This document shows, one piece after another, positions 1 through 10,686 of a stretch of DNA of 64,000 nucleotides (within the stretch, counting starts at the first letter, position 1; each line of letters opens with the position of its first letter). The DNA comes from Apium graveolens. Its lineage: Eukaryota; Streptophyta; Magnoliopsida; Apiales; Apiaceae. The position numbers and the translations under genes are program-made. The notes under the pieces are model-generated. The model had not been told where the DNA came from. It searched no databases and saw only the letters and a list, made by a program, of their open reading frames with translations. Location: assembly GCF_009905375.1 (NCBI RefSeq), contig NC_133653.1:69450920-69514919 (forward strand), read 5' to 3'.

Positions 1-1078
1 GGAAATTCAGGATCTTCAAAGCCAGGTGGCTGTTGCACATAAACTTCTTCTTTTAACTCACCATTAAGGAATGCACTCTTTACATCCATTTGATACACTT
101 TAAAATTTGATTGTGCAACAAATGCAAGAAAGATCCTTATTGCTTCAAGTCTTACAACTGGAGAAAAAGTTTCATCATAGTCAATTCCTTTTTCCTGTGA
201 GTAGCCTTTTGCAACCAACCTTGCTTTGTTTCTTGTTACAATTCCATTTTCATCCATTTTGTTCCTGTACACCCACTTTGTTCCAATTATACTTCTGTTC
301 TTTGGTGCAGGAACTAACTTCCGAACCTTCTTTCTTTCAAATTGATTTAGCTCTTCTTGCATAGCAGATATCCAGTCAAGATCAAGTAGAGCTTCCTCAA
401 CTTTTTTAGGCTCAATTTGTGAAAGAAATCATGCATGTAGACATTCATTAGCAGTTGCACTTCTAGTCCTCACACCAGCATTTGGGTCACCAATAATTGC
501 ATCTCTTGTGTGACTCCTATCCCATTTCTGGTATGATTTTGTTGACTTAAATTTTCTGCATTTTCTTCACCATTGGCATGACTTGCAGAACTATCTTCTC
601 TTTCTCCCCCTCAGTTTGTGCTATTAAATTCAGGTGTATGAGATGAGTTTCCATTCTCATGATTCACTTGCTCAGTTGACTCTTCATTCATTCTGTTGCT
701 TGTGTTTGATTTCAGCTTCATCTTCAGAATCACTATCAGTGTTCAAATTTTCAAACTTAAGGATGCAACTTTATTTTCATCAAGGTATTCCAAGCCTGGA
801 CACTTGCCATCATCAAAAGTCACATCTGTGCTTTCCATAATTTTCTTTTATTCAAGCACATAAACTCTGTAGGTAGTTCTTTCAAATGACATCCCAGAAA
901 AATTGCTTCAAAAACTTTAGAATCAAATTTCTCACATATTCAGAGTTGTCTTTTAGAATATAACACTTACTTCCAAACACATGCAGATGCTTCACAGTAG
1001 GCTTCCTTTTCGATAAAATTGGGTAGAGTGATTTGCCAAAATTTTTATTGATGAGATATCTATTTTGAGTGTAGCATG
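1..1078 (-). pseudogene. SIRE-A pol fragment: integrase C-terminus, linker, start of RT
   Basis: Read on the minus strand, 1078 down to about 880 encodes the integrase C-terminal region (RYLINKNFGKS, then LHVFGSKCYILKDN). An acidic, poorly conserved linker follows, and then from about 330 to 1 the N-terminal half of a Ty1/copia reverse transcriptase, ending near a [10 protein letters not shown] motif at the window edge. The catalytic YVDD box would lie further left. The same order is seen in SIRE-P at about 11720-12800. Several stop codons interrupt the frame. The 3.5-kb solo LTR splits the integrase at 1078/4584; across it the protein resumes as EEAVN. Confidence 0.85.
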
Positions 1079-4000
1079 TGTAATATCCGGGATATGACGT
1101 GTAATTATTTTTGTCAATAAACAAATATTCATTGATTATTATGTAAATTTTGGTGAATTATCTGTTAATAGGTATTTGTGTTTGGATGTTTAAATGTGGT
1201 AAAATTTGAGTATTTTAATTTTTATATATCCAAAATAAAGTATAGATCATTTTGATATTTTTTTATTAATTTATTTGTTACTATATGATTTTACAAATGA
1301 TTTATGGATTTAATAAATTATATTATGAGTAATTATAAATTATTTTGAATAATCGGGAATCGTCCAACTTCAACCGTTTTTACGTTCTTACAACCCGGAA
1401 GTCTCGGAAAAACTCCTTTTTAACCCAATTTGATTATTCCGAGCATTTTCCGTGTTTTGACTTTTTCGATCCGGAGTGTACTCGTGCGGTTCCCGGCGTA
1501 AATTTTTCGATACAATATTCGTTTTGGTAATTAATAAAACCCGTATTTTCGAGAAACGACATATCCTGATTAAACTATTATATTATCTTCTCGTAATTTG
1601 TGTAACCAAAGCGCTGAGATCATACCTGTATTTAGAAAAAAAGCCTGGTTTTGATAATTATCTCAAAGCCGGTACCGAATTGGATCAGTTTTGCTAATAC
1701 TTAATTATTAAATATTCTATTTTTATATCCAATATGATCCAACATGGTACCAATATTCCGTAAATATAAATAGCCCTCACCGTACTTTATTTTGTACAGA
1801 TAAACATAATTATACAGTAAAAAAATTATAATTATCCAGAGAAACGAACAGTGTTCTTCGCAATCGAACGAGGATTTGAAGACGTTGTTTGAATCCGATG
1901 GAGGCGTATGAATAGTCAAATCGAAGCTCTCGACAAGATGATCATATATGTATCAGAATCATCGTATAAGGTCATATATTTATCGTCATTTTCTTATTTA
2001 TTTAAATTTAAATTCGGTTTTTGATTTAGAGTAATTGTTTGAATGTTTTGTTGACTGATTATGATTCCTGAGGTTACAAAGATTATTTTGGTATATAAAT
2101 TTCATGATTTTAGTTATGATTTGATTAAAAATGAGTTTTTAGTTTTTGTCAAATTTTCAATCCAATTTTTAGAACTGTTCTTCAGTTGCTGATTGCATAT
2201 GATTACATGAACATGGCGTATGTGGTTAGCTTTATTTTGATAGTTAACTCGTTGAATTTGGTTAAGATATGAGCAAGTTCGGATTTTTCCGATGAACTCG
2301 CCGGTGATGAATCGTTTTTCACCGAAGTTTAGTATCTAAGGGTTGTTGATGTCGATTCTTGTTTGATTTGGATTCCTGGTTGCATTTAGAACAAATTAGG
2401 ACCAAACACCAAATCAAACGGTTCCTTTTTGGGCCAAATGAACTTGGCCTGAATACCAAGCTCGCCGGCCGGATTCTGGAAAACCTAGATTCCGGCGGGT
2501 TGTTCTTGGCAACCCGACCATTTTCTTGGTGACCCGTTTTCCTGAATAAACGACCCAACTTTGATCTATTTTTCCCCAATTTCAATTCTAGAACTTTGAT
2601 TCTGAAATTTCTTTTTAAAAATAATTCAAAAATTCCTTATTTAATTTCTAAAAATTCATTTTTAATTCCAAAATTCATTTTAAATTCAGAAATAAATATA
2701 AATTATTTAATTAATTAATTTTAGTAAATAATTAATTATTTAATTGGTCAATTAATTTAAATATTAATTGATTAATTGATCTAATTATTTATTTATTAAT
2801 TTTAATTGATTATTTGATTGGATTTAATTATTTTTTTGATTTAAAAATTCGGAAAAATAGTTTCGAGCTTTAAAATATATTTTTTTTAATTATATTAAAG
2901 GCTCAATAATTATTATTAAATAATTTTAAAGTCGAATTCGGGTATTCGAACCCTGTTAATTATTTATAAAATGATTCTGGTACCCGTTTTAATTCTGAAA
3001 AATGTTCAAAAAAATCGTATTAAATACCAGAAAAATCATTTTAACCCCGAATCTTCTTTGAAAAACTAGTTTTATCGAATACCTTGCATTCTATGTGATA
3101 TGTGCTATCTTATTAATGTGATATATGCCTATGTGTTTATGGTTTGACTGTTTTGGTCATAACTTTCAATCCGTAAATCAGATTTGGGTGAAACGAAGGG
3201 AAGATAAATATTTATAACGTCTATGTGACGATTAGAATAATATGAGATTGAGTATTGATAGATACTTGTGATACCTAGAAGAGGAGTCGAGGCATAGAAA
3301 AAGAAAGCAAGTAATCAGTGAGTAGAAGCGAGCCATTAAAAAAAAAGACACGTGATTGTTGAGTAGAACTGTTAGATGAGTACAAGTGAAGTTGGAAATC
3401 ATTTGTGATAAGGCCAGTATTCTTAAACCTTCTCGAGATATATTGAAAGTATACCCTGATGTTCATGTTTTATATTACAAATAATTTAAATATACCTGAG
3501 TTTTACCCAATGTTAACATGTGATAGTTGGGTTGCTTAACCCTAAACCCTGATAATATCATTCGATATTTGAGCTGCAAGCCTTATTCATTGTGAACCAT
3601 TGATTGTCAAATACCCATATACTAAACAACACAAATACGATACTACCCCACAAATACATATACACCATAGACCAACACTGGAACAGAATTGCTCGAATAT
3701 ACAGAAATTTATATACTCAGCAATACCTTGTAACATCAAATATATACACCTTGTATAACCATTGTTCATCTAATACCTGATTCTTCTACAGGCTTAAAGC
3801 CATTCTCCCCACATACCTTGATATACTCTGATGATACTCATGAATTGCATTATGCTGTGAAATAAATGTTTTATCAATGTTAATTATGATTCTGTTTTAT
3901 TGAATTACAATGTTTATCTTATGGAATTGTTTTAGAATTGGATAGTTTTCTTTATGTGGACCAGATTCGTGGTCAGACCAAATTCATGGTCGTATTAGGC

Positions 4001-4583
4001 CAATGTGTACCTTGGATCCAGTATATAGAGCAGAGCTGTGTTCCCTGCTCGGGGTTAGTGCGTGACAGATTAGCAGTATAACCTTGGTTTTAAAATTTAA
4101 AATGAATATCCAATTCTAATGACTGTTTGATAAGAAACTTGATTCCTCTGAATCATTTCAATTGATCGTTGTTTAACCTCAGTTATTGCTATTATGACTT
4201 GCTGAGCTAGTTAGCTCACTCTTGTGAATCTATTATGTTATTTAACAGTTAAAAAGGAAATGGCTTGTAACAAAGATTCCCAGTCCGGTGTACGAGCTAG
4301 GAGTCCAGGATGAGTTGGATCGAGCTAGCAGGAGCTATATGTTTAGTTTTGAGTTATGTAAGCTTGTAGGAATGCTTTCACTATCAGTTGTAAGTTAAAC
4401 TAGTTGGGATTTGGTAAGTTGTAATAAAAGTTAAGATGGTGGCTTGTTTTCACACTTTAACCTGTTACGATCCGTGGTTGTGTAAAGAAGGGTCATTGCT
4501 TATAATATTTTATATACAGGTTTATATATTGTGTGTGTGTGTTTTAACCCCAAAATCCTGAACCGGGTTTGGAGGGCGTCACA
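1079..4583 (+). mobile_element. Solo LTR of a Ty3/gypsy (Tekay-like) retrotransposon
   Basis: A 3,505-bp block beginning TGTAATATCCGGG and ending GGGCGTCACA, with no coding region, PBS or polypurine tract inside. It interrupts the integrase frame of SIRE-A. The flanking 5-mers GCATG (1074-1078) and ACATC (4584-4588) are a decayed target duplication: the reading frame of the host on both sides and the SIRE-P homologue support GCATG as the original. Length and end style recall the 3.6-3.9-kb LTRs of TEK-1, so a chromovirus/Tekay-type origin is likely, but the sequence is not a close copy of TEK-1. Such solo LTRs arise by recombination between the two LTRs of a full element. Confidence 0.78.
1765..1773 (+). 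promoter_or_regulatory. TATA box of the solo LTR
   Basis: TATAAATAG about 690 bp into the LTR, followed within some 35 bp by a plausible transcription start region. It matches the usual position of an LTR U3/R promoter and sets the orientation of the solo LTR as plus. Activity is inferred only. Confidence 0.5.
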
Positions 4584-5600
4584 ACATCCAATGTTGACAG
4601 CTTCTTCCCAAAAACTTGTTGGCAAATTGACATCTTGCAGGATTGTTCTATCAGCCTCAAGTAGAGTTCTATTCTTTCTTTCAACTACCCCATTTTGCTG
4701 AGGTGTCCCTGCTGCTGAGAACTCTAAAACAATACCCCCGTCTTTGCAGAATTTAATTAAGATTGCATTTAAGAATTCTGTGCCATTTTCACTCCTCAAT
4801 CTTTTCACACAATTCTGATCTTCAACCTACTTCTCAATTTTCTTGATGTGTTCAATAATGATTTGTGGAGTTTCATCATTTTAATGCATAAACTCTACCC
4901 ATGTGTATCTTGAGTAGTCATCCACCATCACAAGTGCATATTTCTTTCTTCAAATTGATAAGATATTAACTGGTCCTAATAGGTCCATGTGAATAAGTTG
5001 TAGAGGTGCACTTATGGAATTCACAACTTTGCTTTTGTGACTAGACCTTTTCATTTTGCCTTTTTGACAACCCTCACAAACTTCATCTTGAGCAAATTCC
5101 AGATTTGGCATGTCTTTCACTAATTCCTTTTTCAACAAGGTATTAATTATTTTTTAATTCAGGTAAGAGAGATTCTTGTGCCACAGCTTGCTTTACTCAA
5201 CAGATTCCTTGGTGTAGAAGCAACATATACCATCCTTATTTGCTGAGTATAAATATGCAACAAACAAGCTTCCCTTTCTTGCTACTTTCAAAGCAACTTC
5301 ACCAATATTTTTGTTGATAATTGAGCATTCTCCTTTGTCAAATGAAACCTTGAATCCTCTATCTGTGAATTGACTAACACTCGGGAGATTCACCTCAAGA
5401 CCAGCTACTAGTGCTACATCTTCAATGACAACATTTCCAGAAACTAACTTGCCTATCCCATTGTGAATCCTTTGTTGTTGTCTCCAAAAGTCACCAATGG
5501 GCCAGCCATCTCCTTAAATTATGATAGCAGGGCTTTATCACCTGTCATATGCCTGGAGTATCCACTGTCTATGATCCATATGACTTTCTTCACCTTGCCC
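4584..5600 (-). pseudogene. SIRE-A pol fragment: protease and integrase core
   Basis: Minus strand from 5600 to 4584. The protease active site is visible as WIIDSGYSRHMTG near 5545-5585. It is followed by the pre-integrase zinc-binding region (CEGCQKGKMKRSSHKSK), the integrase DDE core with HMDLLGPV, LRSENGTEF and TPQQNGVVERKNRT, and the SFWEEAVN segment that ends at the solo LTR. The second catalytic position reads Glu (RSENG) where SIRE-P has Asp (RSDNG), so the enzyme would probably be inactive even without its stops. Three or more frame breaks fragment the ORF. Confidence 0.86.
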
Positions 5601-6970
5601 TGCACGTAATGAGGACTAAGTATGTTTAGCTACCCAAGTAGTGTTCGGTACTTTCTTCTTGTTAACAGAATTTACAGAAGTAGAATTTGATGATTCAGAA
5701 AGAACAGTACTCAATGACTGATTTGCATTTTCCTTTTTAACTGTAGATCCAATTTTAACTTCTTTGAGATCTACTCTTAGTTTATGGCAGCTTGTAATCA
5801 CTTTCATATTGCAGGGAATGTAATCAAATTTATCGCAGAAGGAATATGGATCTTCAGCCTTTGCTACATTGTATTTGCATGCTCCCACTTTTGGCTCACT
5901 AAAAGCCTTTTTACAAATGTTTGTTAGGTGACTTGTAGAGCCACACTTTTGACATTGTTTCCTGGGAGCATCTGCAATAAATGTAAAGTTATTGCTCTTG
6001 TTTACTCCAATCTTCCTATTCCTGTTCTTTTTTTTCTTTTCTGCATTCTCAGTCTTGATTTCTTTGATTGGTGTATTAAAAACTTGGTTGACCATGGGCT
6101 TCTTCTTAATTTGAGCCGTAAGAGTGGTTTCTTCATTTTTCTTTTCAGTATCTTCATCTGCAAGTTCTTATTTGATGACCAACTCTTCTTCACTGAAATT
6201 GACTTCATATTGACTTTATATGCCTTGAACAAAGATGCATCAACTTTTCTCAGAACAGCTGAGACATCTTGATTTGCAGATGTTTTTCCTTTGTCACCTT
6301 CATTCTTCTTATTGTTGTTCAAGGCATCATAGTCTAAACTAATAGCTATGTTAGCACATGGTTTGTTTTTATCATGGTACTGTCCAACCAACTTAGATGC
6401 ATTTATAAAAGACTTCAGTTTCACCTCATTCTTCTCCAACTTCTCCCTCAACACATCTTATATTTTACTTGCACACTTAAGCTTGTTCTTCAAATATTCA
6501 TTTCCTTGCTTTGACAGTTTCAAGCTCAACAAGCTGCAGTTCCAATTCTCGCTTCTCAATATCAAGCTTCGCATTTATCTTTGACAGCCTACTCATTTTC
6601 TCAGAAGCATCCACCATGCTTGTGTGGATATGAGACATCTCTACACTCATCTTTTTCAATAGTTTCTTTATATTGGCTTGTATTTAAATCAATGGTAGTT
6701 AGAGTTGGTGCCTCTGATTTTGATGAGGATGATTCTCCTTGCTCAAGAGCCATAAGTGCATAGTTTCCAAACTCTTCATTCTCATCTTCTTCATCGGTAT
6801 CATCCCAACTCTTTCCTTCATCTATGTAAGCCTTTCCTTGTTGTTTCTACAAGAGAGCTTCATACTTTGCCTCTAATTCCAAATAGGCTTTATCCTTCTT
6901 CACTTTCTTTGGCTTCCTGCACTCAGTATCAAAGTGACCCAACTCATCACAGATGAAGCACCTTATCTTT
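5601..6970 (-). pseudogene. SIRE-A gag, C-terminal part
   Basis: Minus-strand continuation of the gag begun at 52879-53865. From 6970 it has the first zinc knuckle region (CFICDELGHF), a long charged, probably coiled-coil stretch (about 6850-6100), a Lys/Arg-rich block (KKKKNRNRKIGVNKSNN) and a second CCHC knuckle, QCQKCGSTSHLTNICKK, near 5910-5955, ending at VAKHT just before the protease. The order is identical to SIRE-P (9380-10686). Gag packages the RNA in the virus-like particle. Frameshifts near 6100 and several stops break it. The piece is cut at 6970 by the SIRE-P insertion. Confidence 0.83.
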
Positions 6971-8299
6971 TATTGTGCAAGATATGCCTGTGCTTTAAAA
7001 AGACTAAGTTAAAATTGACAGCCTTAAGTAAGTTGTATGATAATCTAAGTTTGCATTTTATATTGTATCACTTAAGTCTGTAAAAGTGTAAATAGATTAG
7101 ACTGGAATATTTTTCTGTAAACAGTCTCAAGCCTAAGAATAAACTCTAGAAGAAGATCATGCTTCAGAGACAATGTGAAGAAGCTTGGAGTTGAATAAAT
7201 CTGTTTTGGGAAAAACATTCTAAGTCAAGAAATCTACAAGTCACAGATTAAGTTTTATAGAGAAGTCATTCGAGAACTCCAGAATGACTTATCGAGAAGT
7301 CAAGAAAAGCCTTTAGAGAAGTCTCAGAGATATCGACAAGCGAAAATGAAGACATGAATATTAGAAATATCGATAAGTCAAAATATCACTGGAGATCTCT
7401 AAGATATCGATAAGTCAAAATATCACCAGAGATCTCTGAGATATCGATAAGTTAAAATATCACTAGAGATCTCTGAGATATTGATAAGTCAAATTATCAC
7501 TAGAGATCTCTGAGATATCGACAAGTCATTTCTTTATAGAGAACTTAGAGATATCGATAAGCCAAAATGAAGACATAAAGATTGGAGACCTCGACAAGCC
7601 AAATTCTCTTATAGAGAACTCAGAGACTTCGATAAGTCAAAACAATTATAGAGTAATAAGAGATCTCGATAAGCCATTATACTTATCGAGATGTCAAGTT
7701 CTCTAAATAAAAAACTGGAGATCTCGATGTAAAACTCAAGTACAGAATGCAGATCAGTTAAATATCCAAGATTATCAATCAACAAACAAATTAATCACTG
7801 ATTTGAAAAGTCTACAAAAAGCAGCTTGAAGAGTACAATATCAAAGGCCAAGATTAACTAACAAAGTAAAGTCACAGACATGCACGATCTGCAAAGATAC
7901 TCTAAGCCAGAAATAGAAAGTTTTTAGTTAACTTAAAGTAGGGTTTAGTACATGCTATTACATGCTGTGTAAAACCAGTGTTTACTGTTCTATAAAGTAA
8001 ACATTGGATTCTTTGTTTTAGTGTAACAAATAGATCTAGAAAATCTTGTAAATCTCAAGAGAGAAGCTGAGTTCTTAACATACCAAGAACCCACAAATTT
8101 GTAGCAAAACACTAGCTTGATTTTTATATAAAATTAAGTGAGTTTTGAAATATTGTGTGCACTGTCTTTAGTTTAGTTAACATAATATTGTTACATTTCT
8201 TATCTACTTTGTTCATCTAGTTTAAGATAATTTAAAAGCCATTAAAATTATCAAAAAACACATTCACCCCCCCACCCGTGTTGTATTCATTATCCAACA
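6971..8299 (+). repeat. 5' LTR of SIRE-P
   Basis: 1,329 bp, from TATTGTGCAAG to TATCCAACA. The left border is fixed by the adjacent target duplication TCTTT, the right one by the PBS two bases further on. Contains the 37-bp tandem repeats (7367-7514) and many TCGATAAGTC-like words in the presumed U3. Matches 51509-52878 along its whole length. Confidence 0.92.
7367..7514 (+). repeat. Four 37-bp tandem repeats in SIRE-P 5' LTR
   Basis: Exactly four head-to-tail 37-bp units, each starting ATATCGATAAGTC and containing GAGATCTCTGAG. The 3' LTR has five. They lie in the presumed U3 promoter and look like iterated transcription-factor sites, which is inference. Confidence 0.85.
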
Positions 8300-8301
8300 A
8301 G

Positions 8302-8313
8302 TGGTATCGGAGC
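8302..8313 (+). other. Primer-binding site of SIRE-P
   Basis: TGGTATCGGAGC, complementary to the 3' end of initiator tRNA-Met except for one change (usual form TGGTATCAGAGC). It lies 2 bp after the LTR. Confidence 0.88.
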
Positions 8314-8370
8314 AAAATCTGAAAGGAAACAAATTAAAGATCTTGGAAGAATAAATACACGCGTAGCAGT

Positions 8371-10686
8371 ATCAAAATCCCTACCTTTGACAGATTTAAC
8401 TACACACTATGGAAAAAGAAAATGTTGCTGTTCATTAGGATGGCCAATTCTTTATACATTCAGATCCTCAAGAATGGTCCTTTCACCCCCATGGTAAGAG
8501 TTGAGGAATCTACAGATGGAGACATAGTCATTCCAGCATATTATGCTCCTAAAGATCCTTCAGAATATACTGAACCTGAAAAAAAAGTCTCTCTGGATAG
8601 TGGCTTGCAGCTAATCTTGATAGAGGCACTTGATAATGTAATCTACAATAACATTGTCAACTGTGACACAACCAAATAAATATGGGAGAAAATAGAGATC
8701 TTATGTGAAGGAACAGAGGAGGTTAGGTCAAACCAAAGGAGGATTCTGGTTTCTCAATATGAGGTATTTATGGCTAAACCAAAAGAAGGAATCATTGATG
8801 TTTTTGAAAGGTTCAATAAATTGATAAATGACTTGCAACTAGATGATAAATATTATGAAGATGAGGAGGTTAACCTAAAGTTTCTGCTAGCTCTTCCTGA
8901 CCATCTTGAACATAAAATATCAGCCATTAGAGAAGGAAGAGATTTAAGTAGAATAACTTTGGAAGTTCTATTTGGAACCTTGAAAACTTATGAACTGGAA
9001 ATGCTGTGAAGAAATTCATTAAAAGCACACCATGATCATGTTATTGATGGTTCAAATGCTTTGATTGTGAATGACAGAGAAGAAAGTGAAGATGAGCAAG
9101 ATGATCAAGTTTCAGTTGTTCAAGCTATGGAACAAAAGAACAAAGGACCTCAAAAGCAAGTTGTATTGGAGTTGGAGGAAGTTGAATATTATACCTTGGA
9201 TGAGCTAGATGAAATGGATCAATCCATGGCTTACTTGGCTAGGAAATTATCCAACATAAAAGTCAAGAAGCCAAGGTTTTTCAAAGGCAAGGGACAATCT
9301 TCTAACATCAATAATTAGAAAATAAAAGCTCAGTACAATTCAGCTAGCAAAGGTGGCTACAAAACAGGATTGTGGACATATCAAAGATAAGGTGCTTCAA
9401 CTCTGATGAGTTGGGTCATTTTGCTAGTGAATGCAGAAAGCCTAAAAAGGTGAAGAAAGAAAAGGCCTATCTTGAACTAGAAGCAAAGTATGAAGCTCTC
9501 TTGAAGAAGGAGTCTAAAAAAGCTTATATTGCAGAAGGAAAAAGTTGGGATTATACTGATGTTGATGATGAGGATAAAGAGGCTGAAAACTATGCACTCA
9601 TGGTTTTTGAGCATGGAGAAGCATCCACTTCAAAATCAAAGGTACCAACTCTAACCACTATTGATTGAAATGCTAGTCAATATAAGGAGAGTGTGGGAAA
9701 GATGAGTGTGGAGATATTTCATATACATACTAGTTTGGTGGCAGCTACTGAGGAAGTCAGTAGGCTAATAAAAGCTGATGAGAATCTTGAGAGTGAGAAG
9801 CAAAAGATGGATCTACTGCTTGTGGAGCTTGAGTTAGTCAAGTAAGAAAATGAATATTTGAAAAACAAGCTGAAGTGTGCCAATTAGATTGAAACCGTGT
9901 TAAGAGAAAAGATTTAGAAGAATAAGGTGAAACTGAAATCATTCAGGAATGCATCTGAGTTGGTTGGTTAGTACCATGAGAAGAACAAGCCATGTGCTAA
10001 CATAGCTATTGGTATTGATTATGATGCTTTGAATAGCAACAAGAAAGCTGTAGGTGATAAAGGAAAATCAACAAAAAATGAAGATGTCCCAACTATGTTA
10101 AGAAAGGTTAGTTTACCTATGTTCAAAGCATGTGAAGTAGATTTCAGTGAAGAAGAGTTGATCATAAAGTAAAAAATTGCTGATGAAGATAATGAGAAGA
10201 AAAATGCTGAAACAACTCCAACCTCCAAAGCTGAAAAGAAGCCCATGGTAAACCAAGACTCCAAGACACCTGTCAAGGAAATGAAAACTAAAGATGTAAG
10301 AAAGAAGAAGAAGAATAGAAATGGAAAGATTGGGATAAACAAAAGCAATAATTATGCTTATGTTGCTGATGCTCCAAGAAAACAATGTCAAAAATGTGGC
10401 CCTGTGAATCATCTAACTCACCTTTGCAAAAAGGTTGTTAGTAAGCCATGAGTAGGAGCATGCAAATATAATGAAGCAAAAACTGAAGATCCTTACTCAT
10501 TCTGTGACAAGTTGCCACAAGTTGAGAGTTGATCTTAAGAAAATCAATATTGAATCTTCAGCTAAAAAGGACAATGCACATCATTCAATGAACTCTATTC
10601 TTTCTAAATCATCAAACTCTACCTCTATCAAATTTGTTAACAAGAAGATAGTACCCAACACTGTTTGGGTTGCTAAACACACTTAA
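8371..10686 (+). pseudogene. SIRE-P gag (UBN2-type), broken
   Basis: The frame opens with IKIPTFDRFNYTLWKKKM and continues through a UBN2/DUF4219-like copia gag (QIWEKIEILCEGTEEV, then KPKEGIIDVFERFNKL, to about 9009), an acidic stretch (9061-9320), a zinc knuckle CFNSDELGHFASEC in which the second Cys is Ser, a long charged coiled-coil region to about 10230, a basic block and a second, intact CCHC knuckle (CQKCGPVNHLTHLC, near 10390). Stop codons at about 8677, 9007 and 9316 and others plus frameshifts break it. No convincing ATG precedes the first domain; translation may start near 8420 or upstream. Product: capsid/nucleocapsid of the particle. It is followed directly by the protease of pol. 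Confidence 0.85.

Noticed and set aside
882..1124. 80-residue ORF read as one protein
   Set aside because: Its first residues come from the solo LTR; only the part below 1079 is integrase.
7367..7514. CRISPR-like repeat array
   Set aside because: Units are head-to-tail with no unique spacers and the context is a plant retrotransposon LTR.
10019..10412. Hydrophobic minus-strand ORFs suggesting membrane proteins
   Set aside because: They are antisense to the Lys/Glu-rich gag region of SIRE-P, whose complement always reads as hydrophobic residues.
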